A stretch of 64,000 bases of DNA, taken from positions 4,534,669 through 4,598,668 of the forward strand of contig CAXIPT010000002.1 in NCBI GenBank assembly GCA_964030475.1, written 5' to 3'. Every line of letters begins with the position of its first letter. The stretch's first letter is position 1. Below the pieces are notes generated by a model. The model had not been told where the DNA came from. It worked only from the letters and a program-made list of their open reading frames with translations, and made no database searches. Both the position numbers and the translations under genes were made by a program. The DNA is from Tethya wilhelma. Its lineage: Eukaryota > Porifera > Demospongiae > Tethyida > Tethyidae. Positions 38,727-48,675 of this stretch are shown here, one piece after another.

Positions 38727-39851
38727 ATGGCTGCTGAGAAAGTAATTTATGTTGCTGATCTAGGAGTTTCATCGAAAAGACTCGCTATATTTCGCGACAA
38801 TTTTGACACCATAGTCGAAGAGATCAAAAAAAGTGGCTGTATACCTGTTTTAGCTCAAAAATCTTTCGATAAGAAGCTCATATCCCACGAGTTGAACACT
38901 GTTGCTCAGGAAGATGGCCCTGCTGACAGGAAAGCCAGTCAACTTGTCATGGCAGTTCAAGCTGGATTCAACTATAAGACTGATAAGAATTTTGACATAT
39001 TTGTGAACATTCTCAGTGACATACCAGCCCTTCATAAGCTAGCAGAGAATCTTAAAAGGTCACTCGACACAGGTCAACCCCTTCCTCAACAAAGTGACAG
39101 ATCTTCGTGTGGAGGATTCAGAAAAGAGCAGGATTCTGGCATATCTAGTATTGCTAGCAACTTGCCTACACTCAACACACACAAGACGTCTGACCAACAG
39201 CAGCTAGACGCACCTACCTTATCAGTCTCTCACGATCAGCCTAAACTATTTTCAGTTGGAGATCCAGATTCATCTGAGAGCAGCGATGGAACCATCCATG
39301 CTCAGTCTTATGAGATCAGAGCCTCGCTATTAGAATCCACACCAGAACTTGCAAGCCACTCTCAGTCTTCTGAAGGTGATTCAAATATAGTATCGTCTTT
39401 GATTGAACCGTCAACCTTGCCTGATAGTTGTCATAACAAGGAGCAAGTCCAGAATGTGTTTGAACTGAAAGACGATTCTCAGATCCTCTCGTACAGCAAT
39501 CCTGTTGAGCGTAGCTTTCCACTGTGTGCTGTTCAAGAAACACCTCTTCACCAAACCAGCATGGTCGTGTCAACACCATCGCCGCTTACAAGTCAGCTGC
39601 ACCAGTGTGTGAAGTGTGTACAGAGTGAGCGTGATTTACGACAGAAAGATGCTCAAATATCTTCCTTACAAGATCAACTGAGAGACAAAGAGAGAGAAAT
39701 TCATGCTGTGACTGTGGAGAATGTTGAACTTCGTTGCGAGGTAAAGATTGTTCACGTGCAAAGAGAAATGTGGAGAAGAGAGAGGGAACTGTTGGTCAGA
39801 GAAAAAGAGTTTGCTGAGGAGAAGTTAGAATATGAACGGCAAAAACAATAA
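38727..39851 (+). CDS. CARD-like / coiled-coil protein A
   Basis: Intronless, 374 residues. Residues about 18-113 form a compact all-helical region with the spacing of a CARD/death-fold domain (VLAQKSFDKKLISHELN, then FDIFVNILSDIPALHKLAENL). A serine-rich linker begins with DSGISS (136-141), an exact DSGxxS phosphodegron. A CVKC pair precedes a C-terminal coiled coil (about 294-374) ending in EREL LVREKEFAEEKLEYE-type heptads. The closest relative is gene D at 44919. CARD plus coiled coil is the layout of BCL10/CARD9/CARD11-type scaffolds; orthology is not claimed. The upstream kappaB/E-box module suggests inducible expression. Confidence 0.75.
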   Translation: MAAEKVIYVADLGVSSKRLAIFRDNFDTIVEEIKKSGCIPVLAQKSFDKKLISHELNTVAQEDGPADRKASQLVMAVQAGFNYKTDKNFDIFVNILSDIPALHKLAENLKRSLDTGQPLPQQSDRSSCGGFRKEQDSGISSIASNLPTLNTHKTSDQQQLDAPTLSVSHDQPKLFSVGDPDSSESSDGTIHAQSYEIRASLLESTPELASHSQSSEGDSNIVSSLIEPSTLPDSCHNKEQVQNVFELKDDSQILSYSNPVERSFPLCAVQETPLHQTSMVVSTPSPLTSQLHQCVKCVQSERDLRQKDAQISSLQDQLRDKEREIHAVTVENVELRCEVKIVHVQREMWRRERELLVREKEFAEEKLEYERQKQ

Positions 39852-40158
39852 TTTTCCCACTAATAATGCCGCTTGTCAAGGATTTTTATTATTCTGCGTC
39901 AAATTGCATTTTTACCCCTCCTGTTTATGTTCCCCCAAGCCCTCTGGCTCATGGTAAAGAGCCAACACTACACACCTACGTACTTCAAAATGTTATATGC
40001 GTAAGGGATTTCCCCCATTTCACGTGCCGCTCATTGGGCCTAGCCGCGCTGCCTAGCGCCTAGCTAGCTGGCCTTTGAACCTAAGGCCTGACTTTGACGT
40101 GCAATGGTATTTATGATTTTCTGTGATAATTAATCAAAACCTATTTTGTGAGACAATC
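39852..40158 (+). promoter_or_regulatory. Upstream region of the A/D-type pseudogene, with kappaB and E-box
   Basis: GGGATTTCCC (40005-40014) is a consensus kappaB site, followed by CACGTG at 40021-40026. It has the same order and spacing as at genes A and D. Confidence 0.6.
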
Positions 40159-40740
40159 ATGGCAAAGTATTGTTCCATCTATAGTCAGTTTTTTAAAAAT
40201 AATTTTGATGTGCTAGTTCAAGAGATAAGAAAAAGTGGATGTGTGTCAATATTAGCTCAAAATGCTTTCTCATGAACTGAACACTTTTGAAGTGCGTCTC
40301 CTGACAATAACGTTGTTAAGTTTGTGGTGGCGATTCACTGTGGATGCAACAGCTATAAACCAAGTGAGAACTTTGATATATTTGTGGAAATTCTGAAAAA
40401 TATTTTAGCCCTTTCCCAGTTTGCTGAAGATCTTCAAAAAGCACTTGAATCTGCAAAATTATAATCCCTCGAAACTGCAACCCTCTCAATGACTCCCTCC
40501 ACTCTGATCAGCCAAAACCTAAGCAAAATGATGAATTGCCTGATTTTGTATTAGAAGCAGACTCTGCCATTTCGTGTATGGCCAGTACTGTGGTTAATCC
40601 ACTGGACACAAATACAGAGCAGTTGTCTGATTCGTCTGAACCAAGTGACAAAGACAATTGTGCCTTCCACTGAAGAGATTCCTACATTACAGTTGCATTT
40701 AGCTGAGACTGAAACCAAAGCAATGAAGTTGGTAGGTGTA
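40159..40740 (+). pseudogene. A/D-type CARD gene remnant
   Basis: From ATG 40159 the frame resembles gene D (VQEIRKSGCVSILAQN-like) but loses bases around 40265, where the KKLIS segment is missing, and hits TGA. Downstream, other frames still show FDIFVEILKN-like CARD sequence and an ADSAISCMAS counterpart of the DSGxxS motif. It ends before gene B. Confidence 0.75.
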
Positions 40741-40789
40741 ACAATGATCACGTGACACATCACATGACAGTTTACGCACAAGTACTAGT

Positions 40790-42553
40790 ATGGCCGCTGT
40801 AAGTGTTCTTCCCGGCAATAAACCCATCAAATCACTTGAATACTCCATCGTACAAGCGAACCATGACTACCTAGTAGGTGCAGTCCAACCTGGTTTACGT
40901 CCTTTGGCGAAGAAAGCCTACAATAAAGGCTTGTTGGACGACAACAGTTATACGCTAATTTTTGAGAACGAAGCTCTCAGCAAAGATTTGAAGGCTAGAA
41001 TGCTGGTGGAAAGCGTGAGCGACAAGATTGATAGAAATATCCGCCACTTTACCGACTTTGTGTGTATGCTTAGAGAAGTACCAATCTTGGATAAAGTTGC
41101 TGACCGTCTCACACAAGCAATGGCAGAAGTATACAGTGTGCAGCCCTCTCGACATCAGCCTCCTTCAACCAGACCACCCCCAAGACAGCCTAGCTCCAGA
41201 CACAGCTCTTCAGACGAAGACGAACCTCCTAAAGGTAAACAATGTCCACCTATCGACTCAGGGATTATTATTGAGCTATCAGCCAGTGCTAATCCAACAA
41301 GTGAGATAAATCTCCTTGCTAGTAACGACACTACTCATGAATCCGTCAACCTTCAAGATATCCACCCCCTTCTCAATCCTATGGAGGCTCAAACAGGTAG
41401 CCAGCAAAAACCACAGGAAATGGTCACCCCTCACCAGTTTTCTGAATTCAAAATTAATTTGTCGGGTACAAATTTAGAAGGACAGCCAAACTTTCCCACA
41501 AAGACTTCCAGTGATGCCTCGAATGATGGTACGCCTCTTGAGACTCCTCTTGAAGAGGGTGGAGGAATATCATTCTTAGCAGACGAAGCAGATGACGAAG
41601 ATCAAGCTGGGATTCAGGAAATTGGACAGGGAGCTGGGGCAGATGTATTAGATGTTCAAGTTAATGACCACAATTTGTTTACAGACAAAGATTTGACCGA
41701 ATTGCGTACCCATGTCAGGAATCTGCAAAGGGAGTTGAGTAGCTCTAAAGCTGAAAACCAAACCAAAGACCAGTCTATTCGTGAACTCGAACAAACGATT
41801 GTGGAATTAAGTTTGAAAATAGAAAACTTGCTAGATCAACTTACGGACCAAAAGGATGAGGTCGTTCGAATTACTTCTCAAAAAGATGAGCAGATCAATT
41901 CTGTGAAGTTGGAATTTGACACACTAAAAGAAAAGTATGAAAGGTTGAAAGAACAGCAAGCTAGAACAGAGAGAGAGAAGAACCAACAGTATGAAAAGTA
42001 TAAGGAAGAAGTTGCCAAGTTTGCAGAACGTCAGGTGGAAACTGAAAACGAAATCGAAAAAATTAAATTTGTGCACGATGCTCAGATAAAGGAACTCAAA
42101 ACCAAATTAAAGGAAACTACATCACAGAGAGAACAAGCTAGAAACGAACTATGCAACCTTAAAGTAAAAATTGAGAAAAAAGAAAAGGAAAAGATTAGTG
42201 CAGTTGCAAAGCAAGAAAAAGCCATTCTCTCTTTGAAATTAGAAGTCCGAGATCTTCAAATTGAGCTAAAGGAGAAGGAAAAACAAATAGCAGAGAAAAA
42301 TGCAGAGATAGCTGAACTAAAACAAACTAAAGCTGAAGATGAGAGACAGAAAGCTGAAGAGCGTACAGAGAAAGCTGTAGCAGACAAGGAGAAAGCTGAA
42401 AAAGAAAGGAAGCAAGCTATGGAAGACAAAGAGAAAGCTGAAGAACAAGCAAGGATACAGAGGTGTGAAAGTCAAGCTCGTATTCAGGAACTTGAGCGTT
42501 TACTCAGAGAGAAGCAATCCAAGTCTCAAACCCATGATAGCACAGAAAAGTAG
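40790..42553 (+). CDS. CARD-like / coiled-coil protein B
   Basis: Intronless, 587 residues. The N-terminal helical domain (about 20-117) fits the family pattern, with FTDFVCMLREVPILDKVADRL at its end. A proline/serine-rich linker includes IDSGII, an incomplete form of the phosphodegron. Residues about 300-575 are an uninterrupted, highly charged coiled coil with KAEKERKQA-type heptads and no transmembrane segment. It is the most diverged of the five clustered genes in the CARD region. Upstream, CACGTG occurs near 40750 but no kappaB decamer is seen. A homo-oligomerising adaptor is plausible by family logic. Confidence 0.72.
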   Translation: MAAVSVLPGNKPIKSLEYSIVQANHDYLVGAVQPGLRPLAKKAYNKGLLDDNSYTLIFENEALSKDLKARMLVESVSDKIDRNIRHFTDFVCMLREVPILDKVADRLTQAMAEVYSVQPSRHQPPSTRPPPRQPSSRHSSSDEDEPPKGKQCPPIDSGIIIELSASANPTSEINLLASNDTTHESVNLQDIHPLLNPMEAQTGSQQKPQEMVTPHQFSEFKINLSGTNLEGQPNFPTKTSSDASNDGTPLETPLEEGGGISFLADEADDEDQAGIQEIGQGAGADVLDVQVNDHNLFTDKDLTELRTHVRNLQRELSSSKAENQTKDQSIRELEQTIVELSLKIENLLDQLTDQKDEVVRITSQKDEQINSVKLEFDTLKEKYERLKEQQARTEREKNQQYEKYKEEVAKFAERQVETENEIEKIKFVHDAQIKELKTKLKETTSQREQARNELCNLKVKIEKKEKEKISAVAKQEKAILSLKLEVRDLQIELKEKEKQIAEKNAEIAELKQTKAEDERQKAEERTEKAVADKEKAEKERKQAMEDKEKAEEQARIQRCESQARIQELERLLREKQSKSQTHDSTEK

Positions 42554-42642
42554 TAGAGATAGTTGCACATAGTATTATTTTTTTGAAGGAGAAATCATTG
42601 GTATGGTTTGTGTATACTGCGGTTTTAGCGCGTCACGTTTCT

Positions 42643-42655
42643 GATGACGTAATTA
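42643..42655 (+). promoter_or_regulatory. Shared CRE-like element GATGACGTAATTA upstream of gene C
   Basis: An identical 13-mer lies at 46093-46105 upstream of gene E, at a similar distance from the ATG (26-27 bp). The two genes are the closest pair in protein sequence. Confidence 0.6.
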
Positions 42656-42681
42656 GTAACGTTTTCGACCAAGCATAATAA

Positions 42682-44415
42682 ATGGCGGAGGGGAGTGAAA
42701 TTAAACCTGGCACTCCATCGCGCAAATACAAGCTCCTTCAAAAATATCAAGAAGATCTAGCAAGATTGATCGGTCCAGACGTTGCTACTGTTGCCGAAGA
42801 GACATTTGCTAAGGAACTTATCACATCAAGTGACAAAGAAGAAGCTTACAGTAAAAGACTGGACGAAGATGGACGTGCTTATGTGGTACTGGATAGCGTC
42901 CTGAGCAAGGTTGAAGCGGATGAAAAACATTTTGATACTTTTGTGTCCGTTCTGAGAGAGATACCAGCCACAAAGCAGATTGCTGACAAGCTGGAACAAG
43001 AAAGCAAACAAAAGAACATTGTGGTCACCTCAGACTCAATCGATTCTATTCCAGTATCCGGCGAAAAGAATAGTCTCAGTGTTTCTACAGTCCCTCAGCA
43101 ACCCCAAGATATCACAACAGCCACTACCACTGCTCTTGTAGCAAATGGGGTGGCTACATCTCCAATGTCTAGTCAGCCGAAACTCATTTCTCAGCATGTT
43201 ACCGGCAAGACTTCCTCAGAAGAATTGGTTGTCTCCACATCACAGTCTCAAGTACTTCAACGTGCACATTCTGAACCATCTAGTGCTTTAAAATCTATGG
43301 TTGCTGGACTCAAAGAAACGTTCTCTGGCAATGGAAATGGTCAGAAATATCTACACCCAACTGTCGCTGAAATGCCTTCAGAGGGTGAGGCTAATCTAGT
43401 GGTGGGTAGTGAAGTGAGCAAGTCACGAGAATCTGTCCAGGAGAGTCAGGGAACTACCACTAGTGCTGCATTTGTTTACTCTGATCGCACTGTTAATACC
43501 CCACAGAACACTGAACAGATTATTGCCGACACCCAAGCACAGATGAATAAAACTTTTGAGGTTACGAAAAAGGAATTGCGTGCAAAAGATGCTGTAATTA
43601 TTATGAAAGACCAAGAAAACTGTCAGCTACGTCAGAAGATTAAAGAATTAGAAAAAATGGTTAAAGACAAAGAGGCTCTCTTGAAAACAAAGGAACAAGA
43701 AATTATGGACATTAAACAGAAGAATGATGCTGAAATAGGCGATCTCAATATAGAGATTCAGAAATTACAAACTAGAATAGCTTCCCTGGAAAAAGAAAAG
43801 GATGATATGGTAAAATTACATGAAGGACAGTTGTCAGCATTAAATGATGAGCACAAAGAAAAATGTGAAAAGCTTGAAAAATCTTTACAGGAAGCTATAG
43901 CCCAAAAGGAAAAGGTTGAAAAGGATCTTATTGATCTAAACCGTGAACTAGAACTCAAGAAAGCACAAAAAAGAGCAGATGTAGCTGAAAAACTGAATGA
44001 GATATATGAACTCAAAGCTACTGTGTCTGAACTACAACGTGAACTACACGAGAAGAAATATCAGTTACAAACGAAAGACAAAGAACATATGGAGGAGATG
44101 CACAAGAAAGAAATTGAGTTGAAGGATACAAAATATGAACTGCTACAGAAAGAGCACAACCAAGAAATGCAAGACGTAAAACAGAAGCACCAGGCTGAAA
44201 AAGAAGAAATGAACAAGCAGCATTCGGCTGAAAGACGGCGCAGTGAACATAAAATCCAAACACTAGAAACTCAAATTTCACAGGCATCTCAAAGTTCGTC
44301 AGCATCAGGTCAAAACCTTGAGAGACAATTCTCACATGGTTCACACACTTCAATGACCTCTCAGATGTCTCAAATCTCCCTAGGATCCATTGATGAGGGA
44401 GATAAACAGGACTAG
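42682..44415 (+). CDS. CARD-like / coiled-coil protein C
   Basis: Intronless, 577 residues, starting MAEGSEIKPGTPSRKYKLLQ. The CARD-like domain spans about 14-112 (VAEETFAKELITSSD, then FDTFVSVLREIPATKQIADKL). A Ser/Thr-rich linker and a long coiled coil (about 286-530) follow. The serine-rich tail (QASQSSSASGQNLE, then SHGSHTSMTSQMSQ) looks like a phosphorylation target. It pairs with gene E by sequence and promoter. The C-terminal coding segment was copied to 48899-49091. Confidence 0.75.
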   Translation: MAEGSEIKPGTPSRKYKLLQKYQEDLARLIGPDVATVAEETFAKELITSSDKEEAYSKRLDEDGRAYVVLDSVLSKVEADEKHFDTFVSVLREIPATKQIADKLEQESKQKNIVVTSDSIDSIPVSGEKNSLSVSTVPQQPQDITTATTTALVANGVATSPMSSQPKLISQHVTGKTSSEELVVSTSQSQVLQRAHSEPSSALKSMVAGLKETFSGNGNGQKYLHPTVAEMPSEGEANLVVGSEVSKSRESVQESQGTTTSAAFVYSDRTVNTPQNTEQIIADTQAQMNKTFEVTKKELRAKDAVIIMKDQENCQLRQKIKELEKMVKDKEALLKTKEQEIMDIKQKNDAEIGDLNIEIQKLQTRIASLEKEKDDMVKLHEGQLSALNDEHKEKCEKLEKSLQEAIAQKEKVEKDLIDLNRELELKKAQKRADVAEKLNEIYELKATVSELQRELHEKKYQLQTKDKEHMEEMHKKEIELKDTKYELLQKEHNQEMQDVKQKHQAEKEEMNKQHSAERRRSEHKIQTLETQISQASQSSSASGQNLERQFSHGSHTSMTSQMSQISLGSIDEGDKQD

Positions 44416-44918
44416 GACATTCTATTTTCTAGAATTTTTAGATTTCACTATGTTCCTTATTCCCCATTAGTACTGCAAATATTGAACTAAGTCATGTGCA
44501 TGTCATGTGACCTGCATTACGGGAGAGTCCCGAATAATACGATAAGGCATAAGCGCTTTGTTTTGTAAAAGTCCTTGACAAGATGGCATGAAAGCGCTCC
44601 TGTATTGACTGCTCAATGGGAAAATTATTGTCATCAATAACTGCGAGTCAATTCTGCCAAGTTTCAAGCGCTCTGTTGACCATCTGACTCTGGAAATATT
44701 GCGCAATATCGGTACACTGGGAGTTCCCCTTTTGCACGTGCCCACAATCCATGCGTGCCGCACGTTTTCTGGGTTTACTCTACATGAGATGCTCATGTGG
44801 TGGCGTGGAAGGGCCACCATGGACCAAGCCAGAAGGTGACCTGTAGGTATTACCTAGCAGTTGGCTATAAAAAAAGTTGTGAGTCTGTGATCAAATATTA
44901 CAACATCCCTGAGCAGCC
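44416..44918 (+). promoter_or_regulatory. Upstream region of gene D with kappaB and E-box
   Basis: GGGAGTTCCC (44719-44728) is a consensus kappaB decamer, and TTTTGCACGTG follows with CACGTG at 44735-44740. The module lies 190 bp upstream of the D start codon. Confidence 0.65.
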
Positions 44919-45929
44919 ATGGAAAAAATTTATCGTCAAGTACTTTTGCGTGATCAAGATGTACTGGTTGAAGATATTACCAAGAGTGGTTGTGTGTCTA
45001 TCTTAGCTCAAAAAGCTTTCGAAAAGAAGTTGATATCCCATGAACTGAACGCAATTGTAAAGGGAGACGCCCCTATGGACAGAAAAGTATCACAATTTGT
45101 TGTGGCAATTCAATCTGGATGCAACAGCTATGAATCCAGCGAGACTTTTAAAATATTTGTGGAAATTCTCAAAGATATTCCAGCCCTTCAAAAATTGGGT
45201 AAATATCTTCAAAAATCACTCAACTCTGCTATGAAGGAATTTGAACAATCCTCCGATGGCGGCAGTTCTGATCAACCAAAACCCAAGAAAGATGTCACAC
45301 AAAAATTATATTTCAAAGAAATTGAAACAGACTCTGCCATATCAAGCATGGTTGGCTCTGTGAGTCAACAAGACACACAGGCAGATCAGTTGTCTGTTGA
45401 TTCTGAATTATCTGAATTGTTAAGTAACTCAACTCTTCAGGAAAATCCTTCTCAAGAAAGTTTTCTACAACCGGAAGTAGACTCAGCACTCCAATGTGAT
45501 GGTGCAGGAGTAGCAGAGGTTAAAAGAAAAGATCAAAATACTCTAAGTTCCAATTCTTCGTACACCAACCAATACGAGAGCAACATTCCATTGCCTATTG
45601 CCCAGGAAGCCATACATCATCAATCGAGCTTGGTTGTATCAAGGTGTGCCAATCAACAGCGATGTGGCAACTGTGTACAAAAGGAACTTGCTCTATGTCG
45701 GGGCAAAAGTCAAATATTGTTATTACAAGAACAATTAATGGCAGTGAAGAGTGAAAATCAACGTCTGAGAGGAACAATTGAAAATATTGAACTTGGTTAT
45801 AAACTTCAAATTGAGCAAATGAGAAATGACATGGAAAGAGAGATGTGGAGTAAAGAGAGGGAACTGTTAATCAGAGAGAAAGAGTTTGCAGAAGAGAAGT
45901 TGGAATATGAACGCCAAAAGCATTCTTGA
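44919..45929 (+). CDS. CARD-like / coiled-coil protein D
   Basis: Intronless, 336 residues and close to gene A. The CARD-like domain spans about 8-108 (ILAQKAFEKKLISHELN, then FKIFVEILKDIPALQKLGKYL). A variant phosphodegron DSAISS replaces DSGISS. A CGNC pair and a C-terminal coiled coil end with RELLIREKEFAEEKLEYERQ. The first helix starts directly at the Met, so the N-terminus is slightly shorter than in A. Confidence 0.75.
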   Translation: MEKIYRQVLLRDQDVLVEDITKSGCVSILAQKAFEKKLISHELNAIVKGDAPMDRKVSQFVVAIQSGCNSYESSETFKIFVEILKDIPALQKLGKYLQKSLNSAMKEFEQSSDGGSSDQPKPKKDVTQKLYFKEIETDSAISSMVGSVSQQDTQADQLSVDSELSELLSNSTLQENPSQESFLQPEVDSALQCDGAGVAEVKRKDQNTLSSNSSYTNQYESNIPLPIAQEAIHHQSSLVVSRCANQQRCGNCVQKELALCRGKSQILLLQEQLMAVKSENQRLRGTIENIELGYKLQIEQMRNDMEREMWSKERELLIREKEFAEEKLEYERQKHS

Positions 45930-45940
45930 TGGACACAATC

Positions 45941-46000
45941 AGGAGCTTATGAGCGTTGCGAAGCATTTTATGAGCATCTTCGCAACGCTCATAAGCTTCT
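45941..46000 (+). other. Strong hairpin just after gene D
   Basis: AGCTTATGAGCGTTGCGAAG (45944-45963) and its perfect reverse complement (45978-45997) are separated by 14 bases. Flanking bases extend the stem to about 23 pairs with one G-U. It begins about 12 bases after the D stop codon. Confidence 0.85.
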
Positions 46001-46092
46001 GACACAATTAACATCTTTTTAACCCTGTTTGAGTATAATTATTTCGTTGAATTTTTAGACCGTTGGGTCAAAGCGCATGCGCAATATTTTTG

Positions 46093-46105
46093 GATGACGT
46101 AATTA
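46093..46105 (+). promoter_or_regulatory. Shared CRE-like element upstream of gene E
   Basis: GATGACGTAATTA, identical to the gene C copy. An NRF-1-type GCGCATGCGCAA lies at about 46073-46084 just upstream. Confidence 0.6.
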
Positions 46106-46131
46106 CAAAGTCCCCTTCGTTTTCAAACAAG

Positions 46132-48675
46132 ATGGCTGAAGGGGGTGGATTTGATCATGGTACTCAAACTCCAGAATACAAGCTTCTTCGAAGTAAATTC
46201 GATCGATTAGTAAGTGGAATTGCTCCCGATATTGGCAAGGTAGCAAGAAAAGCGTTTGCTAAGGATCTAATTTCTCCAGAAAGAAATGATGAAGCTCACA
46301 ACCCAAGAATGCCACTAGATGGCCGTGCTTGCTTGGTGCTGGAACTCATCCTGCGTAAGGTACAATCGGATACGAGACATTACTACAAGTTTGTGTCTAT
46401 TTTGAGTGAAATACCCAGTTTGAAAAGCTTCGCAGATGAGCTTGACTTTCCTAATGGGAAAAAGAGTGGAGCTAGCAGTGTTGACTATTCTGACTCTGGT
46501 CTAGCGTCACAAATGTCCACTTTAAGTGTATCAGGGCTCCCCCAGCAACAACAAGAATTAGAAGGTGTTTCTTCTAGTTCTAGCGTCTCTGATAGAGTGT
46601 CTACATCCAGTGACCTGTTGAATCAAATACCACGACTTGATTCCCATGTGAATGGCATCACACAGGAAATGGTTGGCACACATCAAGCTACAGGACTCCA
46701 ACGTGCTAGGTCAGAATTACCATCTGCTACATTGAGTGCAGCCATTGCTGGATTAAAGGACGAATCAATACCTAACAAAAATGATGATGAGAAATATTTA
46801 CAACCTAATGTTGCTGAAGTGCCATCAGAGAACTTGGCTGATCAGATATCAGAGAGCATGAATCCAAAACCTCTGATTCCAATTGCTGGACCATCTACCA
46901 GTGGTTTGACTGACAGTCAGATAAATGAAGATCCATCTGAAGTTGTTCTTGAAAAGCAGCAGAATTTGTCACCTAGATCGATATCCCTGTGTCCCTGTGG
47001 AGAGTGTAGCATTGAGAAATATCTTGGTAATGAATGTCCCAAGACTAGCAAAGAGCGATACCCTTATCTTGATATGAGTGGCCTGGATGAAGCTGCACAA
47101 ATAGAGGTGAGAGCTAGATTGGATTCAGACTTGGATAAGATAAGTAAGGAGTTTGCTGAATTAGTAACTTCTACTGGTTTATCACTTGCAAGCCAAGGCA
47201 TATCACCAGATACTGTGACTATGTCTGTGTTCAGTATTGCTTCAGGTGATCAAACTATTGTCCACAAACCTTTGACAGAAAAGCAAGAAGAAAAGTTGGA
47301 GAAAGCCACTTCTGTTCCCCAAGTCTTCAACACACTACGCCATAATTGGTCCTTCTTTCATTATGAAATTTTGGAGCACATCATTAAGAGTTTGGGTTCA
47401 GATCAGGACAAAAAAAAGCTGGATAAATATCTTATAGACTTAAAAGATTTTTGTAAGCGAAGTGTGTTTGAAGTACCACCCCATGTGTATATTTATGGAC
47501 GACAGGCTCAGGGTGATTTAACAGGCAAGAAAGTTTTTGTTGTTAAAGTGACTGAACGCCAGAATCTAATTCTTAAAGACATACAAAACACAAGAGAAAA
47601 AATTTCTAAAATACTTAAAATACCATTGACATGCTTATTTCTCTACCGTGTTGATGATGGGTGTGTTCAGCTGGTGTTTCTGATACCATCATCCATAGCA
47701 GAAGAGGTGTTCCCATTGAGTCATGAAACTACCACTACACTATTGGAAAATGAAATAAGTGTCATTAGTACAGCCAATATTGAACAGCATGAGAGCATGA
47801 TTGTTCAATTGGCCTCAAGAAATTCAAAACATAGCAAGAGTGATCAACATCAACATCTTGGTGTTCCAAAAATTCCAAGTAGACGACCTAACAGAGAGAG
47901 ACCAGTTACAGCGCCGCCACCACAAGTACAGACGACAATCCAGACACGAGCAGCTGAGAGTATAACTGAAAGATCAACAATTCATAGATCGAAGGATGAA
48001 CTATTTCATAGTAGAATGGAAAAGAAGCAACATGAGGCTGAGGAGAATGAGCTGGAGAGAGTGAAGAAACAGATTGAAGATGTTAAAAAGCAACTAGTGG
48101 ATAAGTATGAACAGTGTAAAAGCCAGTTGGTTGAGAAAGAGCAGCTAGTTGATGCCAAGAATACAGTAATTGCATCTTTGAAGTGTGAAATACAGCAATA
48201 CCAGGAGACCATTGAAGAATATCAGTGCAAAATTGCCAGCACAGAGAAAAGAAATGAAGATGAGAGGAAAAAGTATGCCATTCAAATTGAAGAATTGCAA
48301 CAACAGCTGGAAGAAAACAAGAGTGAATATGACATGAGAGTTCTTGAACTTACTGAAGAGAACTATCAGCTGGTTGAAAGAATGCATACTGATGAAGAGA
48401 GATTGCGACGAAAACTTGCTGAAGCCAAGGAGGAGGTCAGTGCTCTGAAACTGAAGCTGAAAGAAGAAGAGCTTGAATTAAGTCAAGCTCAGATAGCAAA
48501 GAAAGATGAAGAGCTTAAATTGCACAAATCAGAAAGTCAGGCTCAGATAGCAAAGAAAGATGAAAGAATCCAGCAACTTGAACGATTGCTTTCACAAACA
48601 TCTCTTAGCTCTCAAGTTTCTTCAGGCTCCACAGATTCTACTTTTACACCTATATCAGAAGATAAAATAAACTGA
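46132..48675 (+). CDS. CARD-like / coiled-coil protein E with a large extra domain
   Basis: Intronless, 847 residues from ATG 46132 (a TTG frame runs 23 codons further up). The CARD-like domain spans about 13-105 (VARKAFAKDLISPE, then YKFVSILSEIPSLKSFADEL). DSGLAS (121-126) is an exact DSGxxS motif. Residues about 310-547 form a domain absent from the other members. Its marks are WSFFHYEILEHIIKSLG, DLKDFCKRSVFEVPP and LTCLFLYRVDDGCVQLVFLI, an alpha-then-alpha/beta pattern. I recall similar sequence in other sponge proteins but know no named domain. A coiled coil (about 625-823) follows, with two copies of a SQAQIAKKDE repeat. It may be a sensor or scaffold; no enzyme motif is seen. Confidence 0.75.
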   Translation: MAEGGGFDHGTQTPEYKLLRSKFDRLVSGIAPDIGKVARKAFAKDLISPERNDEAHNPRMPLDGRACLVLELILRKVQSDTRHYYKFVSILSEIPSLKSFADELDFPNGKKSGASSVDYSDSGLASQMSTLSVSGLPQQQQELEGVSSSSSVSDRVSTSSDLLNQIPRLDSHVNGITQEMVGTHQATGLQRARSELPSATLSAAIAGLKDESIPNKNDDEKYLQPNVAEVPSENLADQISESMNPKPLIPIAGPSTSGLTDSQINEDPSEVVLEKQQNLSPRSISLCPCGECSIEKYLGNECPKTSKERYPYLDMSGLDEAAQIEVRARLDSDLDKISKEFAELVTSTGLSLASQGISPDTVTMSVFSIASGDQTIVHKPLTEKQEEKLEKATSVPQVFNTLRHNWSFFHYEILEHIIKSLGSDQDKKKLDKYLIDLKDFCKRSVFEVPPHVYIYGRQAQGDLTGKKVFVVKVTERQNLILKDIQNTREKISKILKIPLTCLFLYRVDDGCVQLVFLIPSSIAEEVFPLSHETTTTLLENEISVISTANIEQHESMIVQLASRNSKHSKSDQHQHLGVPKIPSRRPNRERPVTAPPPQVQTTIQTRAAESITERSTIHRSKDELFHSRMEKKQHEAEENELERVKKQIEDVKKQLVDKYEQCKSQLVEKEQLVDAKNTVIASLKCEIQQYQETIEEYQCKIASTEKRNEDERKKYAIQIEELQQQLEENKSEYDMRVLELTEENYQLVERMHTDEERLRRKLAEAKEEVSALKLKLKEEELELSQAQIAKKDEELKLHKSESQAQIAKKDERIQQLERLLSQTSLSSQVSSGSTDSTFTPISEDKIN

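Noticed and set aside
43758..44353. Minus-strand frames opposite the CARD gene coiled coils
   Set aside because: Shadows of charged heptad codons on the plus strand.
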